The position numbers and the translations under genes were made by a program. 64,000 nucleotides of DNA, taken from positions 118,064-182,063 of the forward strand of contig JAIQFH010000007.1 of NCBI GenBank assembly GCA_020073385.1, given 5' to 3'. This stretch comes from Terriglobia bacterium (GTDB taxonomy: Bacteria; Acidobacteriota; Terriglobia; Terriglobales; Acidobacteriaceae). Positions within the stretch are counted from its first letter, which is position 1. Each line of letters opens with the position of its first letter. Below, one piece after another: positions 34,382-42,480 of the stretch. The notes under the pieces are model-generated. The model did not search any database. It was given only the letters and a program-made list of their open reading frames with translations, and was not told the origin of the DNA.

Positions 34382-34417
34382 ACGAAAAGCGGGGAACCCG
34401 CTTGCCGCAGGTTCCCC
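34382..34417 (-). terminator. Probable terminator between the ACT gene and ilvD
   Basis: On the minus strand, GGGGAACC (34410-34417) pairs with GGTTCCCC (34391-34398) across an 11-nt loop and is followed by GCTTTTCGTT. It suggests that ilvD is at least partly transcribed separately. Confidence 0.6.
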
Positions 34418-34474
34418 AGAATGCATGACGCTGCCCAGGGATCGTCATGCTTGCCCAAACAAAAACTCGAATCG

Positions 34475-34777
34475 TTACGCGCGGGCAGCCGCGCGGGGAT
34501 CCTCGATGGTCACACCTGCCGGAGGGTGGGGAGCATTCCACTCTGCAGTCTGCACCGGTCCGGAACTGACACGAATCACGTCAGCAATCGCGTACCATTC
34601 GCGATAGAGTTGACCGACCTGCTTCTGGTTCACATCGAGCACCAGCGTGACCTGATGATCATGTGCGGCGGCCGCGGCGTGTACGTAATACAGATCAAGC
34701 CCGCGGCGCGACGCCCCGTTCAGGATGCGCATCAGTGTTCCCTGCGTGTTGTGGTAGCGAATGTGGAAAGCGTTCAT
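34475..34777 (-). CDS. ACT-domain protein, likely acetolactate synthase regulatory (small) subunit
   Basis: This 100-residue protein opens MNAFHIRYHNTQGTLMRILNGASRRGLDLYYVHA, a single ACT domain as in IlvM/IlvN. A short tail (RVSSGPVQTAEWNAPHPP) follows. Small subunits bind valine or related amino acids and control the catalytic subunit. It lies directly after ilvB on the same strand, separated by a heptad-repeat hairpin, which supports the assignment. ATG at 34777 has GGGGAAG upstream. The sequence is divergent, so ligand specificity is open. Confidence 0.85.
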   Translation of the reverse strand: MNAFHIRYHNTQGTLMRILNGASRRGLDLYYVHAAAAAHDHQVTLVLDVNQKQVGQLYREWYAIADVIRVSSGPVQTAEWNAPHPPAGVTIEDPRAAARA

Positions 34778-34810
34778 GTTGTTCTTCCCCAAAATCGATT
34801 GCAGATCTGT

Positions 34811-34886
34811 GATTTCAGATTGTTGATTCTAGATTGCAGATTGAAAATCTCTTGCGCTGAAGTCTGCAATCTAAAATCTGAAATTC
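34811..34886. repeat. Heptad-period inverted repeat (GATTTCA/AATCTGA word)
   Basis: The left arm 34811-34843 reads GATTTCA, GATTGTT, GATTCTA, GATTGCA, GATT. The right arm 34863-34886 (TCTGCAATCTAAAATCTGAA) is the complement. It fills the 111-nt gap between ilvB and the ACT gene and shares its word family with 1561-1656. Confidence 0.85.
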
Positions 34887-34888
34887 CC

Positions 34889-36592
34889 CTACTGCGTCGG
34901 TTCTTCTTCCAGCAACATCTCAGACAGCGCCGCGCCTGCCGGGACCATCGGGTACACGTTGGCCTCGGGGGCACAGTCAAACACCAGCAACTCCGGATCC
35001 GGCGAATGCAGGAAGCGGTCAATCTGATCGCCAGTCTCCTGCGACACCGGAAACTCGCGCATCACGTCTTCTTTCATCCGGAAGCTCCGGATCTTGTAAG
35101 CCTTCGCGATGTCGACGAAGTCGGGATTGTCGCTCAGATCGGTCTCGGCGTAGTTGCGCTCGTAGAAGAGCTGCTGCCACTGGCGCACCATGCCCAGATA
35201 CTTGTTGTCGATGATGACCATCTTGATCGGCAACCCGAGACGGTGAACCGTGGCCAGCTCCTGGATGTTCATCTGGAACCCTCCGTCCCCGGACACGCAC
35301 AGTACGCAAGTGTCAGGCTTCGCCAGCTGTACGCCGACCGCGGCCGGTAGAGCAAATCCCATCGCCCCGAGCCCGCCGGAAGTGATGAAGCCCCGCGGTG
35401 AGTCCGCGTGAAAGCGCTGTGCAGCCCACATCTGGTGCTGGCCCACGTCGGCAAGAATCACGCTGTCCTCAGGCAGACGGCCGAAGAGTTCGTCGAGGAA
35501 GCGAATGGTCGGCTGCGCCAAGCCGCGCGGATCGAGTTCCGCGCGCTCTGGCCCGCAGGCGATGGCGCGCCATTCCGCGAAATCAGGCAGCGAATGACGC
35601 CGAAGTTCCGCATCGAATGCAGGAATCGTGTCGGCGAGATTCCCGATCACAGGTAAGTTGCACGGGCGTACGCGATCCAACTGCGCGGGATCAATCTCAA
35701 AGTGAACAATCTTGGCGTGCGGTGCGAAGCGTGAGGGATCGCCCGTGACGCGGTCATCGAGACGCGCTCCGAATACCAGCAGCAGATCGGTCTCATGCAG
35801 CGCAGTATTCGCAGCGCGCGTTCCGTGCATCCCGACCATGCCGAGGTAGTAAGGCGCCTGCTGCGGAACCGCCCCCAGACCATGAACCGTGGCAAAAGTC
35901 GGAATGTTCAGGCGGTCAAGCAGCCGCCGCAGTTCGGGAATTGCGCCAGAAATCTTGGCCCCCGCGCCGATCAGAGCGACGGGCTTCGAAGATTGCTGGA
36001 GCAAAGCAACAATCGTGTCAGTGAATCCACCATCGGCTTTGGCGTCGGCAGGACGAGCGTGCGGCGTGAACTTTGCCGGCCCGGAAAATTCCTTCTTCGC
36101 CTTCAGCATGTCGGTGGGAATGTCGATCACCACCGGCCCGGGGCGTCCGCTGCGCGCCCAGTGGAATCCTTCGGCAATCACGTCGGGAATTTCGTCGATC
36201 GTGCGGACCAGCCGGCTCCATTTCGTGAGCGACAGCGTCACGCCGAATACATCGGTCTCTTGAAATGCATCGGTGCCGATCAGCGCGCTGCGCACCTGAC
36301 CGGTAATGCAGACCAGAGGAACGGAGTCCATCTTGGCGTCGGCGATACCCGTAACTAGGTTCGTCGCGCCGGGGCCGCTGGTCGCCATGGCGACGCCAAC
36401 TTTCCCTGTAACGCGCGCGTAGCCTTCTGCCGCAAACACCGCGCCCTGCTCGTGCCGTGTAAGGATATGCCGCACTCCGCTGCCATCGAGCGCGTCATAC
36501 AACGGCATGATCGCCCCGCCTGGGTACCCGAAGACGAGGTCGACGCCCTCGGCGCGCAGGCACTGCAGAACGATGTCTGCTCCCTTAAGCAT
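34889..36592 (-). CDS. ilvB: Acetolactate synthase, catalytic (large) subunit
   Basis: This 567-residue ThDP-dependent enzyme condenses two pyruvates (or pyruvate and 2-oxobutyrate), the first common step to branched-chain amino acids. The N-terminal ThDP domain has [14 protein letters not shown] and [38 protein letters not shown] (catalytic Glu). The central FAD-type domain has [10 protein letters not shown] and [13 protein letters not shown]. The C-terminal ThDP motif is [39 protein letters not shown]. The start overlaps the end of ilvC by 8 nt, indicating translational coupling. Confidence 0.96.
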   Translation of the reverse strand: MLKGADIVLQCLRAEGVDLVFGYPGGAIMPLYDALDGSGVRHILTRHEQGAVFAAEGYARVTGKVGVAMATSGPGATNLVTGIADAKMDSVPLVCITGQVRSALIGTDAFQETDVFGVTLSLTKWSRLVRTIDEIPDVIAEGFHWARSGRPGPVVIDIPTDMLKAKKEFSGPAKFTPHARPADAKADGGFTDTIVALLQQSSKPVALIGAGAKISGAIPELRRLLDRLNIPTFATVHGLGAVPQQAPYYLGMVGMHGTRAANTALHETDLLLVFGARLDDRVTGDPSRFAPHAKIVHFEIDPAQLDRVRPCNLPVIGNLADTIPAFDAELRRHSLPDFAEWRAIACGPERAELDPRGLAQPTIRFLDELFGRLPEDSVILADVGQHQMWAAQRFHADSPRGFITSGGLGAMGFALPAAVGVQLAKPDTCVLCVSGDGGFQMNIQELATVHRLGLPIKMVIIDNKYLGMVRQWQQLFYERNYAETDLSDNPDFVDIAKAYKIRSFRMKEDVMREFPVSQETGDQIDRFLHSPDPELLVFDCAPEANVYPMVPAGAALSEMLLEEEPTQ

Positions 36593-37634
36593 TCACCACC
36601 TGTTTTGTGGAACCCTGCGGAGCATCCTTCTTGCCTTCCTTTGGCAGCCAGCTCATCATCCCGCGCAGCTGCGCCCCAACAATCTCGATGGGGTGCTGCT
36701 TCTCTGCTTCGCGCAGCTTGTTGAAGTTGGGGCAGCCAGCCTTGTTCTCGGCGATCCACTCCTGAGCGAACTTGCCGGACTGAATGTCGGCCAGCGTCTT
36801 CTTCATAGCCTGACGGGTCGCGTCGCCCACCACTTGCTCGCCGCGGGTGAGATCCCCATACTCGGCCGTATTCGAGATCGAGTAACGCATGCGCGCTAAC
36901 CCACCTTCGTAGATCAGGTCGACGATCAGTTTCACTTCATGCAGACATTCGAAGTAGGCGATCTCCGGGGCGTATCCAGCTTCGACCAGGGTTTCAAATC
37001 CCTTCTTGATGAGCGACGTAAGTCCGCCACAAAGAACAGCCTGCTCACCGAACAGATCGCTCTCGGTTTCTTCCCGGAAGGTCGTCTGCAGAACGCCCGC
37101 GCGGGTCGAGCCAATGCCATGAGCGTAGGCCAGCGCAAGTTCGTGAGCGTGGCCGCTGGCATCCTGATGGATCGCAATCAGCGACGGAACTCCCCGTCCT
37201 TCGGTGTACACGCGGCGGACAAGATGTCCGGGGCTTTTGGGCGCGATCATTACAACGTCCACGTCTGTCGGCGGAACGATCGCTTTGAAGTGAATGCTGA
37301 AGCCGTGCGAGAAGCCGAGAACCTTTCCAGGATGCAGATAAGGCTTGATGAGCTGGTCGTACATTTCCGCCTGGGTCTCATCGGGCGTGAGAATGTGGAT
37401 CCAGTCCGCGCGCTTGGCGGCCTCGTCGGGAGCCACAACTACCATTCCGTCAGCGCGCGCTTGCTGGGCGCTCTTACGCGTGGGGTCAAGACCGACGATG
37501 ACCTTGTGTCCGCTATCGCGGAGATTCTGGGCCTGCGCGTGTCCCTGGCTGCCATAGCCAATGATCGCGATGGTTTTCCCCATCAGTACTTCTGGCCGCG
37601 CGTCCCGCTCATAAAAAATAGTAACCGCCATCAT
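36585..37634 (-). CDS. ilvC: Ketol-acid reductoisomerase (NADP+)
   Basis: This 349-residue class I enzyme isomerises and reduces acetolactate with Mg2+ and NADPH. The N-terminal Rossmann domain has [34 protein letters not shown], and [26 protein letters not shown] follows. The C-terminal knotted domain carries metal ligands in [19 protein letters not shown] and [21 protein letters not shown]. Two adjacent ATGs (37634, 37631) follow AGAGGAG, the second being better spaced. First gene of the minus-strand ilvC-ilvB-ACT unit. A perfect 16-bp palindrome at 37707-37722 lies in its upstream region. Confidence 0.96.
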   Translation of the reverse strand: MMAVTIFYERDARPEVLMGKTIAIIGYGSQGHAQAQNLRDSGHKVIVGLDPTRKSAQQARADGMVVVAPDEAAKRADWIHILTPDETQAEMYDQLIKPYLHPGKVLGFSHGFSIHFKAIVPPTDVDVVMIAPKSPGHLVRRVYTEGRGVPSLIAIHQDASGHAHELALAYAHGIGSTRAGVLQTTFREETESDLFGEQAVLCGGLTSLIKKGFETLVEAGYAPEIAYFECLHEVKLIVDLIYEGGLARMRYSISNTAEYGDLTRGEQVVGDATRQAMKKTLADIQSGKFAQEWIAENKAGCPNFNKLREAEKQHPIEIVGAQLRGMMSWLPKEGKKDAPQGSTKQVVNA

Positions 37635-37706
37635 GCTCCTCTCGTTGCGACAGGCGGAGGCGAAAATGACGAATGCTCTCAGCGCATTGAAACACCGCCT
37701 ACCGCA

Positions 37707-37722
37707 GACCGACCGGTCGGTC
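37707..37722. promoter_or_regulatory. TetR-type operator-like palindrome
   Basis: GACCGACCGGTCGGTC, a perfect 16-bp palindrome between the divergent ilvC and PPK2 genes, with one additional GGTC half copy after it. TetR regulators of acyl-CoA/fatty-acid genes are known to bind sites close to ACCGACCGGTCGGT. A TetR gene lies 1.2 kb downstream (38884). Confidence 0.6.
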
Positions 37723-37935
37723 GGTCTAATGATGCTACCTGCCTGCCTATTTCCATGTCAACACCCAACTTTGGTCCCGGAGGCACGGATCACGTGGCAA
37801 CGGCTGCCTCGGCCGTCCAAGCCTGGGCGAAGCCCGGCGCCATAATTGAAGAACCAGCGCCATTCTTCCGATTGGATACAACAGGGCTCGCAAAAGCCCC
37901 CAAAAGCGAGTATTGTGCGCGCGAGAAGGCAAAAT

Positions 37936-38829
37936 ATGAGCAAAAACCGAAACAAACACGGAAACGCCAATGGGGCGGCAGTACTGTCTTCGGCAAAGCT
38001 GGACCGCCTTCAACCCGCCGTCAAGTCTCTGAAGCCGCTGTTGCTGGGCAAGGATTGCGACTATGACCGCGAAATGCGGCGTTTGCAGATCGAACTGGTG
38101 AAAATGCAGGAATGGATTCGCCAGTCGGGTCTTAGGGTCGTCGTGCTTTTTGAGGGGCGGGATGCCGCCGGCAAAGGCGGCTCCATCAAGCGCATTACTG
38201 AGAGTCTGAATCCACGCGTGTGCCGGGTCGTCGCGCTGAGTACGCCCACGGAGCGGGAAAAGACGCAGTGGTATTTCCAACGCTATGTCGCCCATTTGCC
38301 CGCGGCGGGTGAACTTGTACTGTTTGACCGCAGTTGGTACAACCGCGCCGGCGTGGAGCGCGTCATGGGATTCTGCACTGAGTCGGAGTACATGGAGTTC
38401 CTGCACAGCTGTCCGGAGTTCGAGCGGATGCTGGTTCGGGCAGGCATCGTCCTGATCAAATACTGGTTCTCGGTAAGCGATGAGGAGCAGGAGCGTCGTT
38501 TTCAAGACCGGATGAAGGACGTTACCAAACGCTGGAAGCTGAGTCCGATGGACCTGCAATCCCGGGCGCGGTGGGCCGAGTATTCCCGCGCCAAAGACGA
38601 AATGTTTGCCGTCACTGATATCAAGCAGGCGCCCTGGTACGTGGTCAATGCCGAAGACAAGAAATGCGCCCGGCTCAATGTCATCCGGCACCTGCTCTCG
38701 CTGGTTCCGTACGAAGATCTCACTCCGGAACCGATCAAGCTTCCGCCATTGGATAAGAGCAAGTACATCCGTCCGCCGATTGAAGATCAGAATTTCATTC
38801 CGACGGTGTACCAGCGTTCGAAAGCTTGA
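37936..38829 (+). CDS. ppk2: Polyphosphate kinase 2 family protein
   Basis: This 297-residue cytoplasmic P-loop phosphotransferase uses polyphosphate to phosphorylate nucleoside mono- or diphosphates. Walker A lies in VVVLFEGRDAAGKGGSIKRI (about residues 78-97). Walker B/lid region is ELVLFDRSWYNRAGVERVMGF, followed by EFERMLVRAGIVLIKYWFSVSDEEQERRF and KRWKLSPMDLQSRARWAEYSRAKDEM. The closing HLLSLVPYEDL is also typical. It appears closest to class I PPK2 (ADP/GDP phosphorylation), but class cannot be fixed by eye. The ATG at 37936 follows AGAAGG. Confidence 0.93.
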   Translation: MSKNRNKHGNANGAAVLSSAKLDRLQPAVKSLKPLLLGKDCDYDREMRRLQIELVKMQEWIRQSGLRVVVLFEGRDAAGKGGSIKRITESLNPRVCRVVALSTPTEREKTQWYFQRYVAHLPAAGELVLFDRSWYNRAGVERVMGFCTESEYMEFLHSCPEFERMLVRAGIVLIKYWFSVSDEEQERRFQDRMKDVTKRWKLSPMDLQSRARWAEYSRAKDEMFAVTDIKQAPWYVVNAEDKKCARLNVIRHLLSLVPYEDLTPEPIKLPPLDKSKYIRPPIEDQNFIPTVYQRSKA

Positions 38830-38883
38830 GTCTGCCCCGCGCGAACTGGCAATCCGGGCCGCAACTGTTTACCATGACACGCG

Positions 38884-39471
38884 ATGGCTCGCGACACTCT
38901 GGTTGATTCCCGGCAGGAAATCCTGCGCACGGCGGCCCGCTTGTTTCAGCAGCGCGGGTACGACGCCACTTCGATGAACGATGTGGCGGCGTCGCTGAAA
39001 CTCAGCAAGGGTGGCCTCTATCATCACTTTCAGAGCAAGGATGAGATCCTGTTCGAGATCATGAATCACGCCATGGAGATCACCGAAGATCGCGTCCTGG
39101 CCCCGGTGCGCGGCATTGCCGATCCGGAAGCGCGGCTGCGCGCGCTCATCCGCCTGCATATCGAGGTCGTACTCAGTCCGCAGGACCGCGAGATCACCGT
39201 GATGCTGCACGAGAACCATCCGCTGCCCCCGACTCTGCGCCGGCGCATCAATGCGCGTAAGAAGGATTACATTCACTTTGTCGAGAGCCTGATGGCGGAG
39301 GTGCAGCGCGCGCGGCAGTGCAAAGGATCGGTCAGCCCGCGCGCGGCAGCCTTCGCTCTGCTGGGGATGATCAACTGGATCTACCAGTGGTACAAACCCG
39401 AGGGCAGCCTGCAGGCGCATAATCTGGTTCCGCAATTCACGGAATTGGTGTTTGGGGGAATTCTGGCGTGA
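38884..39471 (+). CDS. TetR/AcrR-family transcriptional regulator
   Basis: This 195-residue repressor-type protein has an N-terminal HTH (about 10-56: RQEILRTAARLFQQRGYDATSMNDVAASLKLSKGGLYHHFQSKDEIL). A helical ligand domain follows (REITVMLHENHPLP, AAFALLGMINWIYQWYKP), resembling regulators of fatty-acid/acyl-CoA metabolism. The GTGA overlap with the following cupin gene shows coupling. Candidate operators with the ACCGACCGGTCGGT pattern lie at 37707-37722 and, weaker, at 37-49 nt past 42300. Autoregulation is not indicated, since no such site precedes its own start. Confidence 0.92.
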   Translation: MARDTLVDSRQEILRTAARLFQQRGYDATSMNDVAASLKLSKGGLYHHFQSKDEILFEIMNHAMEITEDRVLAPVRGIADPEARLRALIRLHIEVVLSPQDREITVMLHENHPLPPTLRRRINARKKDYIHFVESLMAEVQRARQCKGSVSPRAAAFALLGMINWIYQWYKPEGSLQAHNLVPQFTELVFGGILA

Positions 39472-39791
39472 AGGCGGGCTTCTTCAAGATCAGCGAGATC
39501 GATCAGGAGCGCGCCCAAGGCAGCAAGCTTTATCGCGAGTTCCTCCGCGTTCCGGCGATCAGTGCGGGATTGTACGTGTTACCCGCGGGATCCAGCGACC
39601 CGCAGAGGCCACACCACGAGGATGAGATGTACTACGTGATTCGTGGCCGGGCGCGCTTTCGCGCCGGCGAGGAGAATGCGGAAGTCTCAGCCGGCAGCGT
39701 GCTCTTCGTCGCCGCCGAAGTTGAACATCGCTTCTACGACATCACCGAGGAATTGGCGGTGCTGGTCTTCTTCGCGCCTGCGGAGAGCTAG
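39468..39791 (+). CDS. Small cupin-domain protein
   Basis: This 107-residue single cupin has motif 1 PQRPHHEDEMYYVIRGRARFRAGEE (His-His-Glu ligands) and motif 2 VLFVAAEVEHRFYDITEEL (His). It therefore probably binds a divalent metal. The GTG start overlaps the TetR stop (GTGA). Function is unknown; such small cupins range from sensors to isomerases or dioxygenases. Co-expression with the TetR regulator is likely. Confidence 0.87.
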   Translation: MKAGFFKISEIDQERAQGSKLYREFLRVPAISAGLYVLPAGSSDPQRPHHEDEMYYVIRGRARFRAGEENAEVSAGSVLFVAAEVEHRFYDITEELAVLVFFAPAES

Positions 39792-40421
39792 AGCGATTTG
39801 TGAGTGCCTGTGATCCGCTTCGTCCATGGCTCTGATTCGTAAATTGCCTTGACTCGTCCATTGTCTTGAAAGGGCGCAGCTTCAGCCGCGCCGTAGCGGC
39901 AACAAATGTAGCGCCCTTTAGAGGTTGCGGAAAAACTCCTGAATGCCGGTGGTACCGTGGAAGAGCGGCGCTTTAGCGCCGCGTAAAGCGGGCAAAATCA
40001 ACAATGGGCTTCAGCCCCAGGGAGCGCCTATCGCGGCGATCGGAGTTTTTTCCGCAACCTCGTTTAGGCGCTGAGGGCGCCTGGAATTGCCGATCCACAA
40101 AACACGGCCAGTATCGCGCTCCACAAATCCTGCGGATTTCGCAAAGTCGGTATCCGGTTTCGCATCGGAAAACTCGGCGATCTGTGGAGAGACGTGGCCC
40201 TCCTCGAGCGCCGTAGCGTCCGGGTTGGGGCTTGAGTTACTCGTCCAGCGGGATCTAATGACCTCTTCACTTTTATCGATCCCCTTTTCAATTGGACAGA
40301 CGGGGCAATTCGGCGTACCCTCAACAAATTGGGTGAGTTCTTCTCCCTCTCTCAGATCCTCTGAACTAAGTCAGTTCATCTGAAGTACCCTCCTCTTAGT
40401 CCAGCCATGGAGGTTTCCGAA
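39792..40421. other. 630-nt non-coding stretch with MITE-like palindromes
   Basis: No gene was recognised. The first half holds AAAGGGCGC ... GCGCCCTTT (39870-39919) and the element at 39922-40060. The second half (40061-40400) has a small AAATCC-TGC-GGATTT hairpin but no recognised remnant. Confidence 0.6.
39922..40060. mobile_element. MITE-like palindromic element with 18-19-nt terminal inverted repeats
   Basis: The ends are AGGTTGCGGAAAAACTCC (39922-39939) and GGAGTTTTTTCCGCAACCT (40042-40060), complementary except for one extra T. Inside are GCGGCGC-TTTA-GCGCCGC (39965-39982) and GGGCTTCAGCCCC (40006-40018). No transposase and no target-site duplication were identified. Confidence 0.6.
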
Positions 40422-40637
40422 ATGATCGCTCCCAAAGCCCAACCTTCTCCCAAGCCGAATGGCGCAGGCTCGAAAAAGACTGGCGCCAAACTAACGATGA
40501 TGCCTGATGCCGTTCCCTCCCAGGAAAAGATCAGGACGCGGGCCTATCAGTTGTATGAGAGCCGCGGCCGCGAACCTGGTCAGGAAGAGCAGGACTGGCT
40601 TCGCGCCGAGCAGGAAATTTTCAATCGGAATCGGTAG
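40422..40637 (+). CDS. DUF2934 small protein
   Basis: This 71-residue protein has a low-complexity basic N-terminus (SPKPNGAGSKKTGAK) and the DUF2934 core IRTRAYQLYESRGREPGQEEQDWLRAEQEI. The family is of unknown function. It is characteristic of soil bacteria including Acidobacteria and usually occurs as small orphan proteins. ATG at 40422 has GGAGG eight nt upstream; an in-frame ATG at 40407 overlaps that site and is less likely. Confidence 0.85.
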   Translation: MIAPKAQPSPKPNGAGSKKTGAKLTMMPDAVPSQEKIRTRAYQLYESRGREPGQEEQDWLRAEQEIFNRNR

Positions 40638-40690
40638 CCCGACCATATCCGCCGCCACTCGTGCCTGTGCCGAAGGCCGGAGGGATTGCC

Positions 40691-40909
40691 ATGGATTGTC
40701 TAATCTGCAGGGATCTGAAGCGAACTCTTGAATTCAGGCGTACCGAATACTTCAAGGCTCGTTCTGCCGCTTATTACCGGGTGAGCACGAAGCTTGCAGC
40801 CTATAAGAACGTTGAAATGGAACGCGCCAGAAGCAACTGGGAAGAGCACCAACTGATCTGCGCCAACGCGACTGAAGCGCGGCAGTCAGGAGCAGAATCC
40901 TTACATTGA
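40691..40909 (+). CDS. Small conserved acidobacterial-type protein
   Basis: This 72-residue protein opens MDCLICRDLKRTLEFRRTEYFKARSAAYYRVSTKLAAYKNVEMERARSNWEEHQLIC. CxxC near the N-terminus and a terminal Cys could bind metal; the middle is helical and basic. I recall similar small proteins in acidobacterial genomes but know of no function. The start at 40691 follows GGAGGG at a good distance. Confidence 0.75.
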   Translation: MDCLICRDLKRTLEFRRTEYFKARSAAYYRVSTKLAAYKNVEMERARSNWEEHQLICANATEARQSGAESLH

Positions 40910-41011
40910 GGAAGGTAACTCGCCCTTCCTTTTCGAACACAGTGGGATTTCCCTGTGCGTCCAGTCGGGGAAGAAAGGGTCGCACTCAACACCGAGAGCT
41001 AGCGGCCGGCC

Positions 41012-41185
41012 TCACCTGAGGACTAGTTCCTCAATCGTGAATCTTCCATTTTTCTTGTCGCGCTCCAACTCATTGAGGCGCTTTTCGGCCTCTTCGCGGC
41101 TATCGAATGGGCCCTCTTCGGAGAGTCTCTCTCCCAGGTCGACGAGCTTCCCGTCGTTGACGAGGTGACGTATCACGTATGCCAT
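41012..41185 (-). CDS. Small hypothetical protein
   Basis: This 57-residue protein opens MAYVIRHLVNDGKLVDLGERLSEEGPFDSREEAEKRLNELERDKKNGRFTIEELVLR. The predicted fold is beta-alpha with a charged helix. AGGAG precedes the ATG. No family was recognised. The coding periodicity and ribosome-binding site argue that it is real. Confidence 0.6.
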   Translation of the reverse strand: MAYVIRHLVNDGKLVDLGERLSEEGPFDSREEAEKRLNELERDKKNGRFTIEELVLR

Positions 41186-41387
41186 TGGGTACTCCTTGCC
41201 GCGCCACACCAAAGCTCGGCGCAGCGAAGCGGGAAGAATTCTTCCCGGCCCCGGCTGGGGGCACACCTCCACGCTAGCACCTGCGGGGCGGCGTGTCTAA
41301 GCAAAAACGCTTCAGCACCTGCTGCCCGAATCAATGGCGGGAGTGACTTCCTTCGGGCGCAAGAGAATCGACACGTGAAGGTTTTCT

Positions 41388-42158
41388 CTACTTGTGCGAC
41401 GGGATCCAGTAGACCTCTTCCTTCACCGAACCCTTTTCGGTGAAGCCACGCCGCTTCAGGATCGCCTTGCTGTGCTCGATCATCTCCGGATGTCCGCAGA
41501 TGTAAGCAACGGTATTCGTCGCGTCGAGTTCCCAGTGATCCGCGTACTTGCGCAGGATGTCATCGGCGCGCCCGATCTCGCCTGACCAATCCGCGTGGTC
41601 CCAGGGACGGCTCACCGTGGGCACGTACTTGAACCAGGGTAGCTCTTTGTCGAAATGGATGAGTTCGTCTTTGTACCCGAACTCCCATGGGCGGCTGGCG
41701 CCGTTGAGCAGATAAAGCTTATGCGAGCCGTCGAAGCGACCGTCCTTCCAGTCCTTCGAGAGCTTCCGGACGTAGCTCACGAACGGCGCGACACCCGTGA
41801 CAGTCGAAATGAGGAGGTGATTGTTCCGCCCGTTCGACATGTCGAGTGAGAACTTGCCCTTGGGAGCCTTACGCATGAGGAGTTGATCGCCGGGTTGCAT
41901 TTTGTGGAGCAAAGGCGTGAGCGCTCCCTCCGGCACCAACTCAAAAAAGAACTCCACTTCATCTTCCGCGGGCGATGAGGCAATCGAGTACGGCCGCTCG
42001 ACGCGCTTTCCGTTGTTTTCCACTCCCAGCGTCGCGTACTGCCCGGGGACGAAATTAAATTCGCCTCCGCTGCGGATGCGGAACATCCATAAATCGGGCG
42101 CAAAGTCGACGCGCTTGGTGATATGCGCGCGATAGAATTTTTCGTCGGGAATGGTCAT
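41388..42158 (-). CDS. Ferredoxin/flavodoxin-NADP+ reductase-like flavoprotein
   Basis: This 256-residue cytoplasmic FAD/NAD(P)H oxidoreductase has the FAD-binding beta-barrel with PGQYATLGV and RPYSIASSP (the RxYS motif, about 64-72). ELVPEGALTPLLHKMQPGD follows, then the NADP domain with STVTGVAPFVSYVRKL (T-G-x-A-P) and the terminal GHPEMIEHSKAILKRRGF. It lacks a 2Fe-2S domain. It is most like the bacterial subclass of FNRs that reduce ferredoxin or flavodoxin. A TetR operator-like sequence lies about 180 nt upstream of the ATG at 42158. Confidence 0.9.
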   Translation of the reverse strand: MTIPDEKFYRAHITKRVDFAPDLWMFRIRSGGEFNFVPGQYATLGVENNGKRVERPYSIASSPAEDEVEFFFELVPEGALTPLLHKMQPGDQLLMRKAPKGKFSLDMSNGRNNHLLISTVTGVAPFVSYVRKLSKDWKDGRFDGSHKLYLLNGASRPWEFGYKDELIHFDKELPWFKYVPTVSRPWDHADWSGEIGRADDILRKYADHWELDATNTVAYICGHPEMIEHSKAILKRRGFTEKGSVKEEVYWIPSHK

Positions 42159-42480
42159 AGCTCTTGCGGGGAATGTCATAGCTCTCGTCCTCGGCCATCG
42201 AACAGCGAACGCTGTCAAGAAAGAAATGAACTGCGTCCAGAAAAGTGGACGGCTCTGTCTCGAAATCACTGAATATCTATTGGATGCGGCAGCGTACGCG
42301 GATGACTCTGCACGATGCGCGCCAAAACCCCAGTTAACCGAACGGTCGTACACCCTCTCTCAGTTGAAGTTATCGTAACCGGAATCGCTTCTCTTGGGAA
42401 GGGACTATAGGGCATTCGAGTTGCCGCAGAAGTACAGGAACTTTGGGGGTCGGCCTTGCTTCACAGCCGATGGCTGGGGG
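42159..42480. other. 322-nt region between mfd and the reductase gene, with operator-like site
   Basis: It contains ACCGAACGGTCGT at 42337-42349, a degenerate relative of the palindrome at 37707-37722. No gene was seen; a long upstream extension of the reductase frame has no family similarity. Confidence 0.5.

Noticed and set aside
36939..38066. Plus-strand frame spanning ilvC antisense and the start of PPK2
   Set aside because: It crosses the ilvC/PPK2 promoter region and shows no recognisable domain; both flanking genes are certain.
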